Positions 1-5,954 of a DNA stretch of 15,059 nucleotides are shown here, piece by piece (the first letter of the stretch is position 1; every line of letters starts with the position of its first letter). The translations under genes were made by a program, and so were the position numbers. A model generated the notes under the pieces. The model did no database searches, was not told the DNA's origin, and saw nothing but the letters and a program-made list of their open reading frames with translations. The DNA is from Coriobacteriales bacterium (GTDB taxonomy: Bacteria > Actinomycetota > Coriobacteriia > Coriobacteriales > UBA8131): assembly GCA_031263665.1 (NCBI GenBank), contig JAISFJ010000129.1:1-15059 (forward strand). The letters run 5' to 3'.

Positions 1-278
1 AACAAATAGTATGAAGCGCAGTCTTCAGGAGTGAGAGAGAGTTCGAGTATGCCGTTTTCTGAGGCGGCGGCGAGCATTGCGTCAGGGTCGGTCCCTTTGA
101 GTTCAAGTTTTCCTATTGAGTATTTTAAAGAAATCTCCCACAGTGACACCGCACTGACATAGACGGTGCTACCAGCATCTCGGACAATCTCTAAGACGGT
201 ATCGCTCAATCGACTGCTTTCCATCAAAAACCAGAGGAATACATGGGTGTCCATAAGAAAGTTTGAGCGCCTGTTCAT
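1..278 (-). CDS. PIN-domain toxin, VapC-like (3' end outside window)
   Basis: A reading frame opens with ATG at 278-276 and runs without a stop off the left edge (92 complete codons visible). The protein starts MNRRSNFLMDTHVFLWFL and continues with VSAVSLWEISLKYSIGKLEL. This is the N-terminal half of a PIN-domain RNase of the COG3744 type: the Asp in LMDTHVFLW (D10) and the Glu in SLWEI are two of the acidic metal-binding residues. Family members are about 125-140 residues, so roughly a third is missing. Its start codon overlaps the antitoxin stop in an ATGA, a typical coupling in type II toxin-antitoxin operons. By family it would cleave RNA (often tRNA or mRNA) when the antitoxin is degraded. 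The target cannot be read from the sequence, and the C-terminal acidic residues cannot be checked here. Confidence 0.85.
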   Translation of the reverse strand, partial: MNRRSNFLMDTHVFLWFLMESSRLSDTVLEIVRDAGSTVYVSAVSLWEISLKYSIGKLELKGTDPDAMLAAASENGILELSLTPEDCASYYL

Positions 279-517
279 CGACTTTCCTCTAAAAATTCCT
301 CGACAGATGAGAATTTGAAGTTATCGGCAGTTGAAAAGCTCGCCTTACCTTCGAGTACACCGACTTTACGGCACCCGCTTTTGTCCACTATTGGCACTAT
401 CTTGGCGACCGGGTGTTTGCTCCTACCATAAAGAACGGTGACACTTTCTCCGTCACGCACGGTATCCAAAACCTCAGAAAAACGAGCCTTCACTTCACCA
501 ACTGTCAGTGCGTCCAT
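275..517 (-). CDS. Phd/YefM-family antitoxin
   Basis: An 80-residue protein beginning MDALTVGEVKARFSEVLDTV, with the pattern VTVLYGRSKHPVAKIVPI about 20 residues later. This is the Phd/YefM antitoxin fold: an N-terminal dimerising and DNA-binding domain (about residues 1-50), followed by a flexible acidic tail ending FSSVEEFLEESR that should wrap the toxin. The start ATG at 517-515 has a ribosome site AAAGGA seven bases upstream. The stop overlaps the start of the PIN toxin gene (ATGA), so the two are translationally coupled, antitoxin first. By family it neutralises the toxin and represses its own promoter. A promoter overlapping a perfect inverted repeat lies about 100 bp upstream and is the likely operator. 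Confidence 0.88.
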   Translation of the reverse strand: MDALTVGEVKARFSEVLDTVRDGESVTVLYGRSKHPVAKIVPIVDKSGCRKVGVLEGKASFSTADNFKFSSVEEFLEESR

Positions 518-623
518 TGCAATTTCCTTTCAATAATGAGGCGCTTTTAAGAGCCACCACCATTCAACCTGCAGGGAACTTATTCTTAAGACGCCATTTA
601 TCAGCTCTACCGAGGACTCATAA

Positions 624-652
624 AGAATATCATCAACTTGTCATGTTGACAA
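624..652 (-). promoter_or_regulatory. Promoter of the antitoxin-toxin operon
   Basis: Read on the minus strand, TTGTCA (652-647) and TATTCT (629-624) are separated by 17 bp, a good match to a vegetative sigma promoter (5/6 and 4/6). It would give a leader of about 100 nt before the antitoxin ATG. The -35 box lies inside the inverted repeat at 635-655. Confidence 0.5.
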
Positions 653-655
653 GTT
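635..655. promoter_or_regulatory. Perfect 9-bp inverted repeat, probable TA operator
   Basis: AACTTGTCA (635-643) and TGACAAGTT (647-655) are perfect reverse complements with a 3-bp spacer. The palindrome covers the -35 hexamer and part of the spacer of the predicted promoter of the Phd/PIN operon. A dimeric antitoxin (or antitoxin-toxin complex) bound here would block RNA polymerase. It is not followed by a T-run on either strand, so a terminator for lysA is less likely. Confidence 0.55.
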
Positions 656-701
656 CGCGCGCTGGCAACTCAACACCCCCCTGTCCTCGCGTCTCACGCG
701 T

Positions 702-2060
702 TTACTCCACATCGCAGCGCATGAGGTCCTCGTAGGTCTCGCGGCGTACTACGAGGCGTGCGGTGTCATCTCGCACAAAGACAACGCCGGGGCGCACTTG
801 TTTGTTGTAGTTGCTCGCCATGCTCTGGCAGTACGCACCGGTCGCGAACACGCAGAGCACGTCGCCATCTTCAGTGTGTTGCAACGGCGTATCGACCGCG
901 ATGACGTCGCCGCTTTCGCAGTGCTTGCCGGCGATGGTTACCACGGTGTCGCGAGGGCGGGCGGCCTTGTTGGCGATGGTCGGCTCGTAATGTGCGTCGT
1001 AGAGCGCGGTGCGGATATTGTCCGTCATGCCGCCATCCACGGCCACGTAGGTGCGCACGCCCGGGATGTGCTTGATGGTGCCAACGGTGTATAAGGTCAC
1101 GCCCGCGTTGGCAACGATGGAGCGGCCCGGCTCAACGAGGATACGCGGCACGGGCAGGGCGTGTTGTTCACAGTGCTCCTTGATGTCGTCAACGATGACC
1201 TTGCCGTACTGCTTGATGGTCGCGGGCTCGTCCGGCACACCGTAGGCGATACCCAACCCACCGCCCGTATCGAGTTCCGCGACCACGCAGCCCGTCTTTG
1301 CGCGCACCTCTTCCATAAAATGCACGATGACCTCTATGGCCTTGGCGTAGGAGTTCAGTGCGAATATCTGCGAGCCGATGTGCATATGCAGGCCCTTGAA
1401 GTCGATGCCGTTAAGCGCGATGGCCTCTCTCACCGCCTCCATTGCCAGCCCATCGCGCAGGCCAAAACCAAACTTACTGTCCTCGGCACCGGTCTGGATA
1501 TACTCGTGAGTGTCGGCCACGATGCCCGGGGTCACGCGGATGAGAATGGGTTGCGTGGTGCCCTGCTCAAGCGCGAGCCGGTCGATTCGAGCGAGTTCCT
1601 CAAGTGAGTCCACAACGATGCGCCCCACACCGAATGAGATACATTCGGTGAGTTCGCGAATGGTCTTGTTGTTGCCGTGGGCGAGAATGCGCTGCGCCGG
1701 AAAACCGGCCGCCAACGCGATGGCAAGCTCGCCACCGCTGGAAACATCGAGGTAGCAGCCCTCTTCTTCGACCAGCCTGCACATCGCCTTGCAGATGAAG
1801 GCCTTGCCGGCGTAGACCACGTCCACGTCTCTCCAGTGGTAACGCGTCCACTCGAGGTAGTTACGCAGCTGCACACGGATGTGTTCCTCGTCCATGACAT
1901 AGAGCGCCGTACCAAACTCCTGCGCCAGCTCAACGGTGTCCACACCACCAATGAAAAGGTGGTCGTGCCTGACCTCGGCCGTGAGCGGCAAAACCGCACC
2001 AAGCTCCATCGTCGTCTTGCCATCAGGCCGCGCATGAGGGTCGTGCGCTATATGTGCCAT
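702..2060 (-). CDS. lysA: Diaminopimelate decarboxylase
   Basis: A 452-residue PLP enzyme that decarboxylates meso-diaminopimelate to L-lysine, the last step of lysine synthesis, in the cytoplasm. It is a fold-type III alanine-racemase-like TIM barrel (about residues 45-310) followed by a C-terminal beta domain. Visible motifs: YAGKAF with the PLP lysine K86; LHMHIGS around H227; the phosphate-binding loop DTGGGLG (264-270); EPGR (310-313); and CESGD with the catalytic C381. Length is normal, with a slightly long N-terminus (MAHIAHDPHARPDGKTTMEL). The start at 2060 has AAGG about seven bases upstream and a GGAG touching the ATG; M18 is an alternative. The glyoxalase-like gene stops only 18 bp upstream on the same strand, so the two are probably co-transcribed. 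Confidence 0.95.
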   Translation of the reverse strand: MAHIAHDPHARPDGKTTMELGAVLPLTAEVRHDHLFIGGVDTVELAQEFGTALYVMDEEHIRVQLRNYLEWTRYHWRDVDVVYAGKAFICKAMCRLVEEEGCYLDVSSGGELAIALAAGFPAQRILAHGNNKTIRELTECISFGVGRIVVDSLEELARIDRLALEQGTTQPILIRVTPGIVADTHEYIQTGAEDSKFGFGLRDGLAMEAVREAIALNGIDFKGLHMHIGSQIFALNSYAKAIEVIVHFMEEVRAKTGCVVAELDTGGGLGIAYGVPDEPATIKQYGKVIVDDIKEHCEQHALPVPRILVEPGRSIVANAGVTLYTVGTIKHIPGVRTYVAVDGGMTDNIRTALYDAHYEPTIANKAARPRDTVVTIAGKHCESGDVIAVDTPLQHTEDGDVLCVFATGAYCQSMASNYNKQVRPGVVFVRDDTARLVVRRETYEDLMRCDVE

Positions 2061-2078
2061 CTCCTACCTTCTCCCTTG

Positions 2079-2447
2079 CTATTTCTCCGAGATGATTTCG
2101 AGCCAGCAGCTATCGGGGTCGGTGATGAAATAGAGGCCCATATCGTGGTTCTCGTAGACTATGCAGCCCATCGATTCGTGCAGCGCGTGTGCCTCATCAA
2201 AATCGTCGACCTTAAACGCGAGATGCGTGTCTTCTCCCCCGTTGTTATATGGCTCAACACGCCCTTTGTTCCACGTGAGCTCAAGCTCAAACTCCGTGGT
2301 GTCGTTGCCTAAGAACACAACGCGCCAACTGCCGTCTTCCGGACCAGCTGAATGCAGTTCGTGCAGGCCCAACGCCTTCTCATAAAAGCTGAGCGACTTC
2401 TCCAAGTCGAGCACATGAATATTTTCGTGAATCATTTTCGCCTTCAT
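2079..2447 (-). CDS. Glyoxalase I-like VOC protein (lactoylglutathione lyase family)
   Basis: A 122-residue single-chain vicinal-oxygen-chelate protein resembling GloA. The start is placed at ATG 2447, which has a strong ribosome site (GGGAGG, six bases away). The frame extends upstream to TTG at 2504, but that stretch contains a duplicated sequence (see repeat) and is unlikely to be translated. Two beta-alpha-beta-beta-beta modules are visible, with the four metal ligands of GloA apparently kept: H7 (MIHENIHVLDLEKS), the Glu in FELELTW, the His in THLAFKVDD, and the Glu in CWLEIIS. By family it isomerises the hemithioacetal of methylglyoxal and a thiol. Which thiol this organism uses is unknown, and another VOC reaction is possible. 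It sits 18 bp upstream of lysA. Confidence 0.85.
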   Translation of the reverse strand: MKAKMIHENIHVLDLEKSLSFYEKALGLHELHSAGPEDGSWRVVFLGNDTTEFELELTWNKGRVEPYNNGGEDTHLAFKVDDFDEAHALHESMGCIVYENHDMGLYFITDPDSCWLEIISEK

Positions 2448-2475
2448 AAAATACCTCCCATTCACCGCACGTCGT

Positions 2476-2511
2476 ATGTCCCAAGAAATACGCGCCAACA
2501 ACAACTTTTCC
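2476..2511. repeat. Direct repeat, copy 1 (flanks the DUF3990 module)
   Basis: This 36-bp stretch matches 4132-4165 in the same orientation at about 90 percent identity, allowing two single-base gaps. The shared core is ATACGCG-Y-CAACAACAACTTT. Copy 2 overlaps the 5' end of the XRE gene. Here, if one extra G is removed, the minus strand encodes VVVGAYFLDI, matching VVVDAYLLDI of copy 2. It is therefore probably a remnant of a related XRE gene start, lying just upstream of the glyoxalase gene. Confidence 0.7.
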
Positions 2512-2530
2512 TTGCTATAGATGATAGCAA
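2512..2530. promoter_or_regulatory. 7-bp-arm inverted repeat upstream of the glyoxalase gene
   Basis: TTGCTAT (2512-2518) and ATAGCAA (2524-2530) are perfect reverse complements with a 5-bp spacer. They lie 65-85 bp upstream of the glyoxalase ATG. On the minus strand the T-run precedes the stem, so this is not a terminator for leftward transcription. It overlaps a weak -10-like TATCAT and could be an operator. Confidence 0.3.
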
Positions 2531-2694
2531 AAAAGACAGTGAAACAATACGTATGGCTCAGCCCTATTCACGATTCGCGCTCTAACTGTAGCGTGCTTCC
2601 ACGAGCTTCGTTGTATTTCTATCTTCGAGACGGAGTAAAGAGGCCATCCATGGCGATTTGCTCAAACTGACGATTTTAAGAGCTTGCGAAACGA

Positions 2695-2731
2695 CCTGCA
2701 TGCTTGTGCGCGGTGCGTGGTAAAATGCAGG
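2695..2731 (+). promoter_or_regulatory. Extended -10 promoter inside an inverted repeat, driving the DUF3990 operon
   Basis: An extended -10 element TGG-TAAAAT (2718-2726) lies 70 bp upstream of the DUF3990 start, with no good -35. The arms CCTGCAT (2695-2701) and ATGCAGG (2725-2731) are perfect reverse complements; they bracket the promoter and overlap its -10. A repressor bound to these arms could control the operon. The rest of the 2448-2795 intergenic region holds only the repeat at 2476-2511 and the inverted repeat at 2512-2530; I see no gene in it. Confidence 0.45.
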
Positions 2732-2795
2732 CATGTTATCAATGGGTACACCGAAAGGTATTTCTCATGAAGGATGCTGTGTCAGGAGTTTCACA

Positions 2796-3290
2796 ATGAA
2801 ACTCTACCACGGAACAAATCTTATAGTCGAAAAGCCAATTATTGCCAACAGGCATAAGACGCTGGATTTTGGTACGGGATTTTATACGACACCAAACGAA
2901 GAGCAGGCGCAAGAATTCGCTTGCAAGGTGTTTGAGAGACGTGGGCGCAACAGCGCGGCTATTGTCAACGTGTATGAGTTTGACTACGCTGCCGCCATGC
3001 GAGGCCTTACCGTTCGGAACTATTTGCACCCAGACGAAGACTGGCTAAAGTTTGTAGTCCATAATCGTAGGTATGGTCGCGAAAGCGATGTTACTGATTT
3101 AATTATAGGGCCAGTTGCCAACGATGATGTATTCGCCACCATTACTCTATACACGATTGGTGAATTGACTATAGCTGAGGCTATCCAACGCCTCAAGGTC
3201 AAAGACCTGTTCAGTCAGTACTTATTCTGCAATGATAAAGCACTATCGTACCTCAGTTTCGCCAGTGCGTATGAAGCGGGTGCTCAATGA
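2796..3290 (+). CDS. DUF3990-family protein (possible ADP-ribosyltransferase-like toxin)
   Basis: A 164-residue protein starting MKLYHGTNLIVEKPIIANRH. The start is set at 2796 because AGGAG lies seven bases upstream; an in-frame ATG at 2733 has no ribosome site. The pattern LYHGT, DFGTGFYTTPNEEQAQEFA and later DLIIGPVANDD is characteristic of DUF3990. As I recall, this family is grouped with the ADP-ribosyltransferase fold. In that reading, H5 of YHGT and the Tyr of GFYTT would be the first two NAD-site motifs, and the third motif is not certain. No signal peptide or membrane segment is visible. It is the first gene of a three-gene operon whose next start overlaps its stop (ATGA). A toxin role with the following small genes as antidotes is inference from the layout. 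Confidence 0.75.
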   Translation: MKLYHGTNLIVEKPIIANRHKTLDFGTGFYTTPNEEQAQEFACKVFERRGRNSAAIVNVYEFDYAAAMRGLTVRNYLHPDEDWLKFVVHNRRYGRESDVTDLIIGPVANDDVFATITLYTIGELTIAEAIQRLKVKDLFSQYLFCNDKALSYLSFASAYEAGAQ

Positions 3291-3532
3291 TAGATAGCGA
3301 AAGACTTTCGGCATTATTGGGACTTGGTATAGTCCCCTCTGTCTTGAGGGAATTGGGCATTGATGCCGAGAGCCAAACAGAGGAAGTGACAAGATTTTAT
3401 CATTCCAAGTTGTATGAACTGCTCAGCAAACCAGAAACAGGCATGTGGCACCTTAGCCCAATTCTGCTTGCTGAGTTCTACCGTGAGGAGCTTGAAACGG
3501 GTAGCTTTGAGGTGCCAGAGGAGCAGTCATGA
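3287..3532 (+). CDS. Conserved-looking small protein of unknown function in the DUF3990 operon
   Basis: An 81-residue acidic protein, MIDSERLSALLGLGIVPSVL and so on, predicted all-helical. Its second half carries FYHSKLYELL, MWHLSPILLAEFY and REELETGSFEVPEE, a pattern I associate with short proteins next to DUF3990 genes but cannot assign to a named family. Its start overlaps the stop of the DUF3990 gene, and its stop overlaps the start of the DUF3791 gene, both as ATGA. Such coupling implies a fixed stoichiometry among the three proteins. It could be an antitoxin, adaptor or chaperone for the DUF3990 protein. Nothing catalytic is visible. Confidence 0.75.
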   Translation: MIDSERLSALLGLGIVPSVLRELGIDAESQTEEVTRFYHSKLYELLSKPETGMWHLSPILLAEFYREELETGSFEVPEEQS

Positions 3533-3744
3533 GTAACGAATCCAATTTCCTGATATTTGCAATTGAATACTACCGCAATAGACATGGGCTTAACGGTGCC
3601 GAGGTTACCGACCTTTTTGAACGTTATGACATCTATAAGATGGTTACCGATAACTACTTCATCTATCATATTGAGTCACCAGATCATTTTGTCCAAGAAA
3701 TCGACGAGGCAATTTGCAGAATACGCAAAGCGTATCCAGTCTGA
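3529..3744 (+). CDS. DUF3791-family small protein
   Basis: A 71-residue protein, MSNESNFLIFAIEYYRNRHG and so on. It matches the DUF3791 pattern: FLIFAIEYYRNRHGLNG, then VTDLFERYDIYKMV, then NYFIYHIES and a C-terminal VQEIDEAI helix. The start ATG overlaps the previous stop (ATGA) and has a GAGG/GGAG site about five bases upstream inside the preceding gene. DUF3791 genes often occur beside DUF3990 genes; their biochemical role is not established to my knowledge. Position as last gene of the operon suits a partner or neutralising protein for the DUF3990 product, but that is inference. Confidence 0.82.
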   Translation: MSNESNFLIFAIEYYRNRHGLNGAEVTDLFERYDIYKMVTDNYFIYHIESPDHFVQEIDEAICRIRKAYPV

Positions 3745-3783
3745 GAACTCAATTCGGTTTTTGTAACCGCATAAAATATACCC

Positions 3784-3811
3784 AAAAATATGAGGGACGT
3801 AATCTGTCCCT
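3784..3811 (-). terminator. Terminator of the XRE gene
   Basis: Read leftwards, AGGGAC and GTCCCT form a 6-bp stem with a 7-base loop (3811-3793), followed by TATTTTTG. It begins four bases beyond the XRE stop codon, in the convergent gap between that gene and the DUF3791 gene. The stem is short, so efficiency may be modest. Confidence 0.5.
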
Positions 3812-3815
3812 AACC

Positions 3816-4139
3816 TCAGCCCGATTCACGTTCCAACAAATCCTCCACCTCACAACCCAGTACGCGGGAAATCTTGGCGAGAGTAATCGCTTGCGCTCGG
3901 TTGATGTCTTTGTTGCGCTGCTCATATACTTGCACTGAGCGCAGAGACACCGCGGCTTGTTTCGCAAGCTCCGCCTGTGAGAGCCCGGCGTTTTCGCGTA
4001 GGCGCTTGAGGTTGGTCTGCGGGTTTTTCTCGGCAATAATGCTATCAGCAGTCGCAAAAAACTTTGACTCTGGAACTTCATGTAGCGGGTGGTACATACT
4101 CACGATGGACGCAAACGGCAGCGCCCTTAAAATGTCCAA
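3816..4139 (-). CDS. XRE-family HTH transcriptional regulator (start uncertain)
   Basis: A 107-residue protein with a C-terminal XRE/Cro helix-turn-helix (about residues 43-103): NLKRLRENAGLSQAELAKQ is helices 1-2, VSLRSVQVYEQ the recognition region, and ISRVLGCEVEDLLE the closing helix. The N-terminal 42 residues (LRALPFASIVSMYHPLHEVP) are a separate short region that does not belong to the HTH. The only start before the in-frame stop is TTG at 4139, with no ribosome site; M15 or V13 further in are alternatives. The codons before the TTG still read VVVDAYLLDI, which looks coding, so the true start may have been lost or the gene is N-terminally truncated. It is convergent to the DUF3990 operon and could be its antitoxin or repressor. 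The 5' end carries repeat copy 2. Confidence 0.75.
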   Translation of the reverse strand: MDILRALPFASIVSMYHPLHEVPESKFFATADSIIAEKNPQTNLKRLRENAGLSQAELAKQAAVSLRSVQVYEQRNKDINRAQAITLAKISRVLGCEVEDLLERESG

Positions 4140-4165
4140 AAGATACGCGTCAACAACAACTTTCC
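4132..4165. repeat. Direct repeat, copy 2 (5' end of the XRE gene)
   Basis: This is a 34-bp partner of 2476-2511, same orientation, differing by two single-base gaps and three substitutions. It overlaps the first codons of the XRE frame and the bases just upstream. Together the copies bracket the DUF3990 operon and the XRE gene, a segment of about 1.65 kb. Confidence 0.7.
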
Positions 4166-4187
4166 CTCACAAACAAAAATGTGTCAA
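4159..4187 (-). promoter_or_regulatory. Possible promoter of the XRE gene
   Basis: A perfect TTGACA (-35) on the minus strand at 4187-4182 is followed after 17 bp by a poor -10 (GAAAGT, 4164-4159). Transcription would begin close to the TTG start at 4139, leaving a very short leader without a ribosome site. Confidence 0.3.
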
Positions 4188-4256
4188 GGAGGGTGATAAA
4201 ATCATAGGTGTAAAAGACGGGCTGTAAGGGTGTAGCAAGAAAGGCAGTTGGTACCG

Positions 4257-4421
4257 ATGCGATTTATCGGCGATGATGGGAAATATCATCAAATTCCTAT
4301 CAAATTGAATGAGGAAGAAGGGCGTGAATTGCGCCGCTTGATTGACGAGCAGAAAACTAAGAAGATGGACTATACGCAGCTCTTCAAAAAGCGGGAAATC
4401 GATGCCAAGAATCGAGTTTAG
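4257..4421 (+). CDS. Small hypothetical protein
   Basis: A 54-residue charged frame starting MRFIGDDGKYHQIPIKLNEE and ending in a Lys/Arg-rich helix (DYTQLFKKREIDAKNRV). A TTG nine bases upstream is an alternative start. AAAGG lies 12 bases before the ATG, so the ribosome site is poorly spaced. The composition (short beta hairpin, then an EEEGRELRRLIDEQ amphipathic helix) is protein-like rather than random, but I do not recognise the family. An extended -10 (TGA-TAAAAT, 4194-4202) lies upstream. The stop is 11 bp from the stop of the convergent MFS gene. Confidence 0.42.
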   Translation: MRFIGDDGKYHQIPIKLNEEEGRELRRLIDEQKTKKMDYTQLFKKREIDAKNRV

Positions 4422-4432
4422 CGTCAATCTAT

Positions 4433-5860
4433 TCAGTGCGCTTCCGCCTCGCTCTCGTCCTCTACCTTTCTCAGGAATTGGCCGATGGCGAGGGCGACCA
4501 CTGCGACCACTCCCGCAAGAATGAGAACTCTGGGCAAACCTTCGGCGATTCCCCAGGTCGCCATCATCATCGTGTAGATGGCCAGGCCAACGCTCGAACC
4601 AAGGTTTTGCGCGGTTTGGACCACAGAGTTTGAGAGAAATCGGATAGCGGATTTAATCTGAATCTGCGGAGCCGTCGAAAAGGTCACGTTTTGCTGCGCC
4701 GAGTAAAACCCCGCGATGAACATCATCAGATATATCACCCACACTGGTGTCTGCGCAGAAAGAATCAGAGCCAGGATAAAGCTAACAGCCACCCGCACGA
4801 TTGTGCCAATGGTAAAGACCGGACGTGCGGTTCGCGCCTTTGCGATTGCTCTGCCAAGAAAAGGACAGATGAAGACACCTAAAATCGCATAGATTGCCGT
4901 TCCCAAACCGGCCTGCAAAGCGCTTCCGTGCAAAACGTTGATGATGTAGGCAGGCATGAAAAACGTCAGAGCCATCGTGGAAAAGGTGCTGAGCGCGCTA
5001 CAAAGCGCTAAAACAACCGTATTGCGGTCTCTCAAAACAGTCGAGGGGATAATTGCGGCAGCGCGCTTTTTGCGGATTATCAAAACCAGAACAAGGAGCG
5101 ATGCTGCAGCCAGCATGACGAGCACATCGTTTCCTGCGCTGCCAAAGGGGATGTATGAGCTCCCCAGAGACAGTGAAAGGGTCAGACCAAGGAGGAACAG
5201 CACGAGAGCGATTAAGCCAGGCAAATCAAAAGTCTTTGCCTGAGCCGATGCCTGAGCCTCGCTACGCCCCCCTTTGGCCCCCAGCGCAATGAATACAACA
5301 GCCAACAGTAACAAAGGCCAGCAGACGTGATAGGCAAAACGCCACCCGAAGCCGTCGATGAGCAGACCAGCAAGAGCCGGACCCACCAGCATCCCGATAC
5401 TTGTCACCGTACCAATGAAGCCAAGGTAAATTCCCGCTTGCTTGGCATCGTACATATCCCTGATGAGAGAAAAGGCAACGACGAAGATGCTGGCGCTTAC
5501 TACCCCATAGAAGAAATTCGCGCAGATGATGACGACCATGTTGGGTGCACATGCCTCGACAAAAAACACGACGGCACCAACCAACAGCGAAAACAACAGC
5601 AGCGGCCTTTTCAGCGAAGGATTGCGCGAGCCAAAATATCCATAAAGTGGCATTGCGCAGATGCTGAGCAGGCCGCTTGCCGTCGAAGCGAGAGGATAGA
5701 TGTCCAAGCCACCAACATCCAGCGCGGCCATCGGCAAAATGGTAAACGAACTGGTAGAGATGAAGCGAGTTATCAAGGCGGCAACATAAATACCAATCAA
5801 GGTAAGGAGCTTACGGCGCGTCGATGCCTGCACAAACGGGTTTTCTTTGATATCGGTCAT
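4433..5860 (-). CDS. MFS transporter (second copy, end of the Mo-enzyme cluster)
   Basis: A 475-residue integral membrane protein with about 12-14 hydrophobic segments. It begins MTDIKENPFVQASTRRKLLT; the start at 5860 is chosen over ATG 5926, which has no ribosome site, because AGAAGGGG sits just before it (spacing slightly short). It shows the major facilitator pattern: YGYFGSRNPSLKRP after TM2 (motif A position), FSLIRDMYDAKQAGIYLGFIG around TM4-5, and a VGPALAGLL stretch. Near the C-terminus APQIQIKSAIRFLSNS and VQTAQNLG match the other MFS protein at 7907-9436, so the two are paralogues. It is the last gene of the leftward cluster, 94 bp after the dehydrogenase. Import of the pathway's aromatic substrate or export of its product is the likely job; direction and substrate cannot be read. 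Confidence 0.9.
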   Translation of the reverse strand: MTDIKENPFVQASTRRKLLTLIGIYVAALITRFISTSSFTILPMAALDVGGLDIYPLASTASGLLSICAMPLYGYFGSRNPSLKRPLLLFSLLVGAVVFFVEACAPNMVVIICANFFYGVVSASIFVVAFSLIRDMYDAKQAGIYLGFIGTVTSIGMLVGPALAGLLIDGFGWRFAYHVCWPLLLLAVVFIALGAKGGRSEAQASAQAKTFDLPGLIALVLFLLGLTLSLSLGSSYIPFGSAGNDVLVMLAAASLLVLVLIIRKKRAAAIIPSTVLRDRNTVVLALCSALSTFSTMALTFFMPAYIINVLHGSALQAGLGTAIYAILGVFICPFLGRAIAKARTARPVFTIGTIVRVAVSFILALILSAQTPVWVIYLMMFIAGFYSAQQNVTFSTAPQIQIKSAIRFLSNSVVQTAQNLGSSVGLAIYTMMMATWGIAEGLPRVLILAGVVAVVALAIGQFLRKVEDESEAEAH

Positions 5861-5954
5861 GTCCCCTTCTCTGTTCTTGCGACATCTTTCCCGTGACCAA
5901 AATCCGCGCCTGCCGCATATACTCATTGCAACAGGCGCGCGAGCTTACTCCGTA

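Noticed and set aside
688..700. CGCGT-CTC-ACGCG hairpin just after the lysA stop as a terminator
   Set aside because: Stem of five with a 3-base loop and no T-run on the minus strand; too weak to call.
508..735. Rightward 75-residue frame over the TA promoter region
   Set aside because: No ribosome site, low-complexity Ser/Arg/Pro composition, overlaps the ends of two supported leftward genes.
798..2312. Several rightward frames opposite lysA and the glyoxalase gene (the longest 211 residues at 1677-2312)
   Set aside because: They mirror the codon pattern of strong leftward genes, have no family signature and no ribosome sites.
2445..2504. N-terminal extension of the glyoxalase to TTG at 2504
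   Set aside because: The ATG at 2447 has a much better ribosome site, the family starts there, and the extension lies in the duplicated repeat.
3756..3770. CGGTT/AACCG hairpin after the DUF3791 gene as its terminator
   Set aside because: Five-bp stem followed by an A-rich rather than T-rich stretch on the plus strand.
5327..5896. 189-residue rightward frame opposite the MFS gene
   Set aside because: Charged, His/Gln/Arg-rich shadow of a hydrophobic protein on the other strand; no ribosome site or family match.
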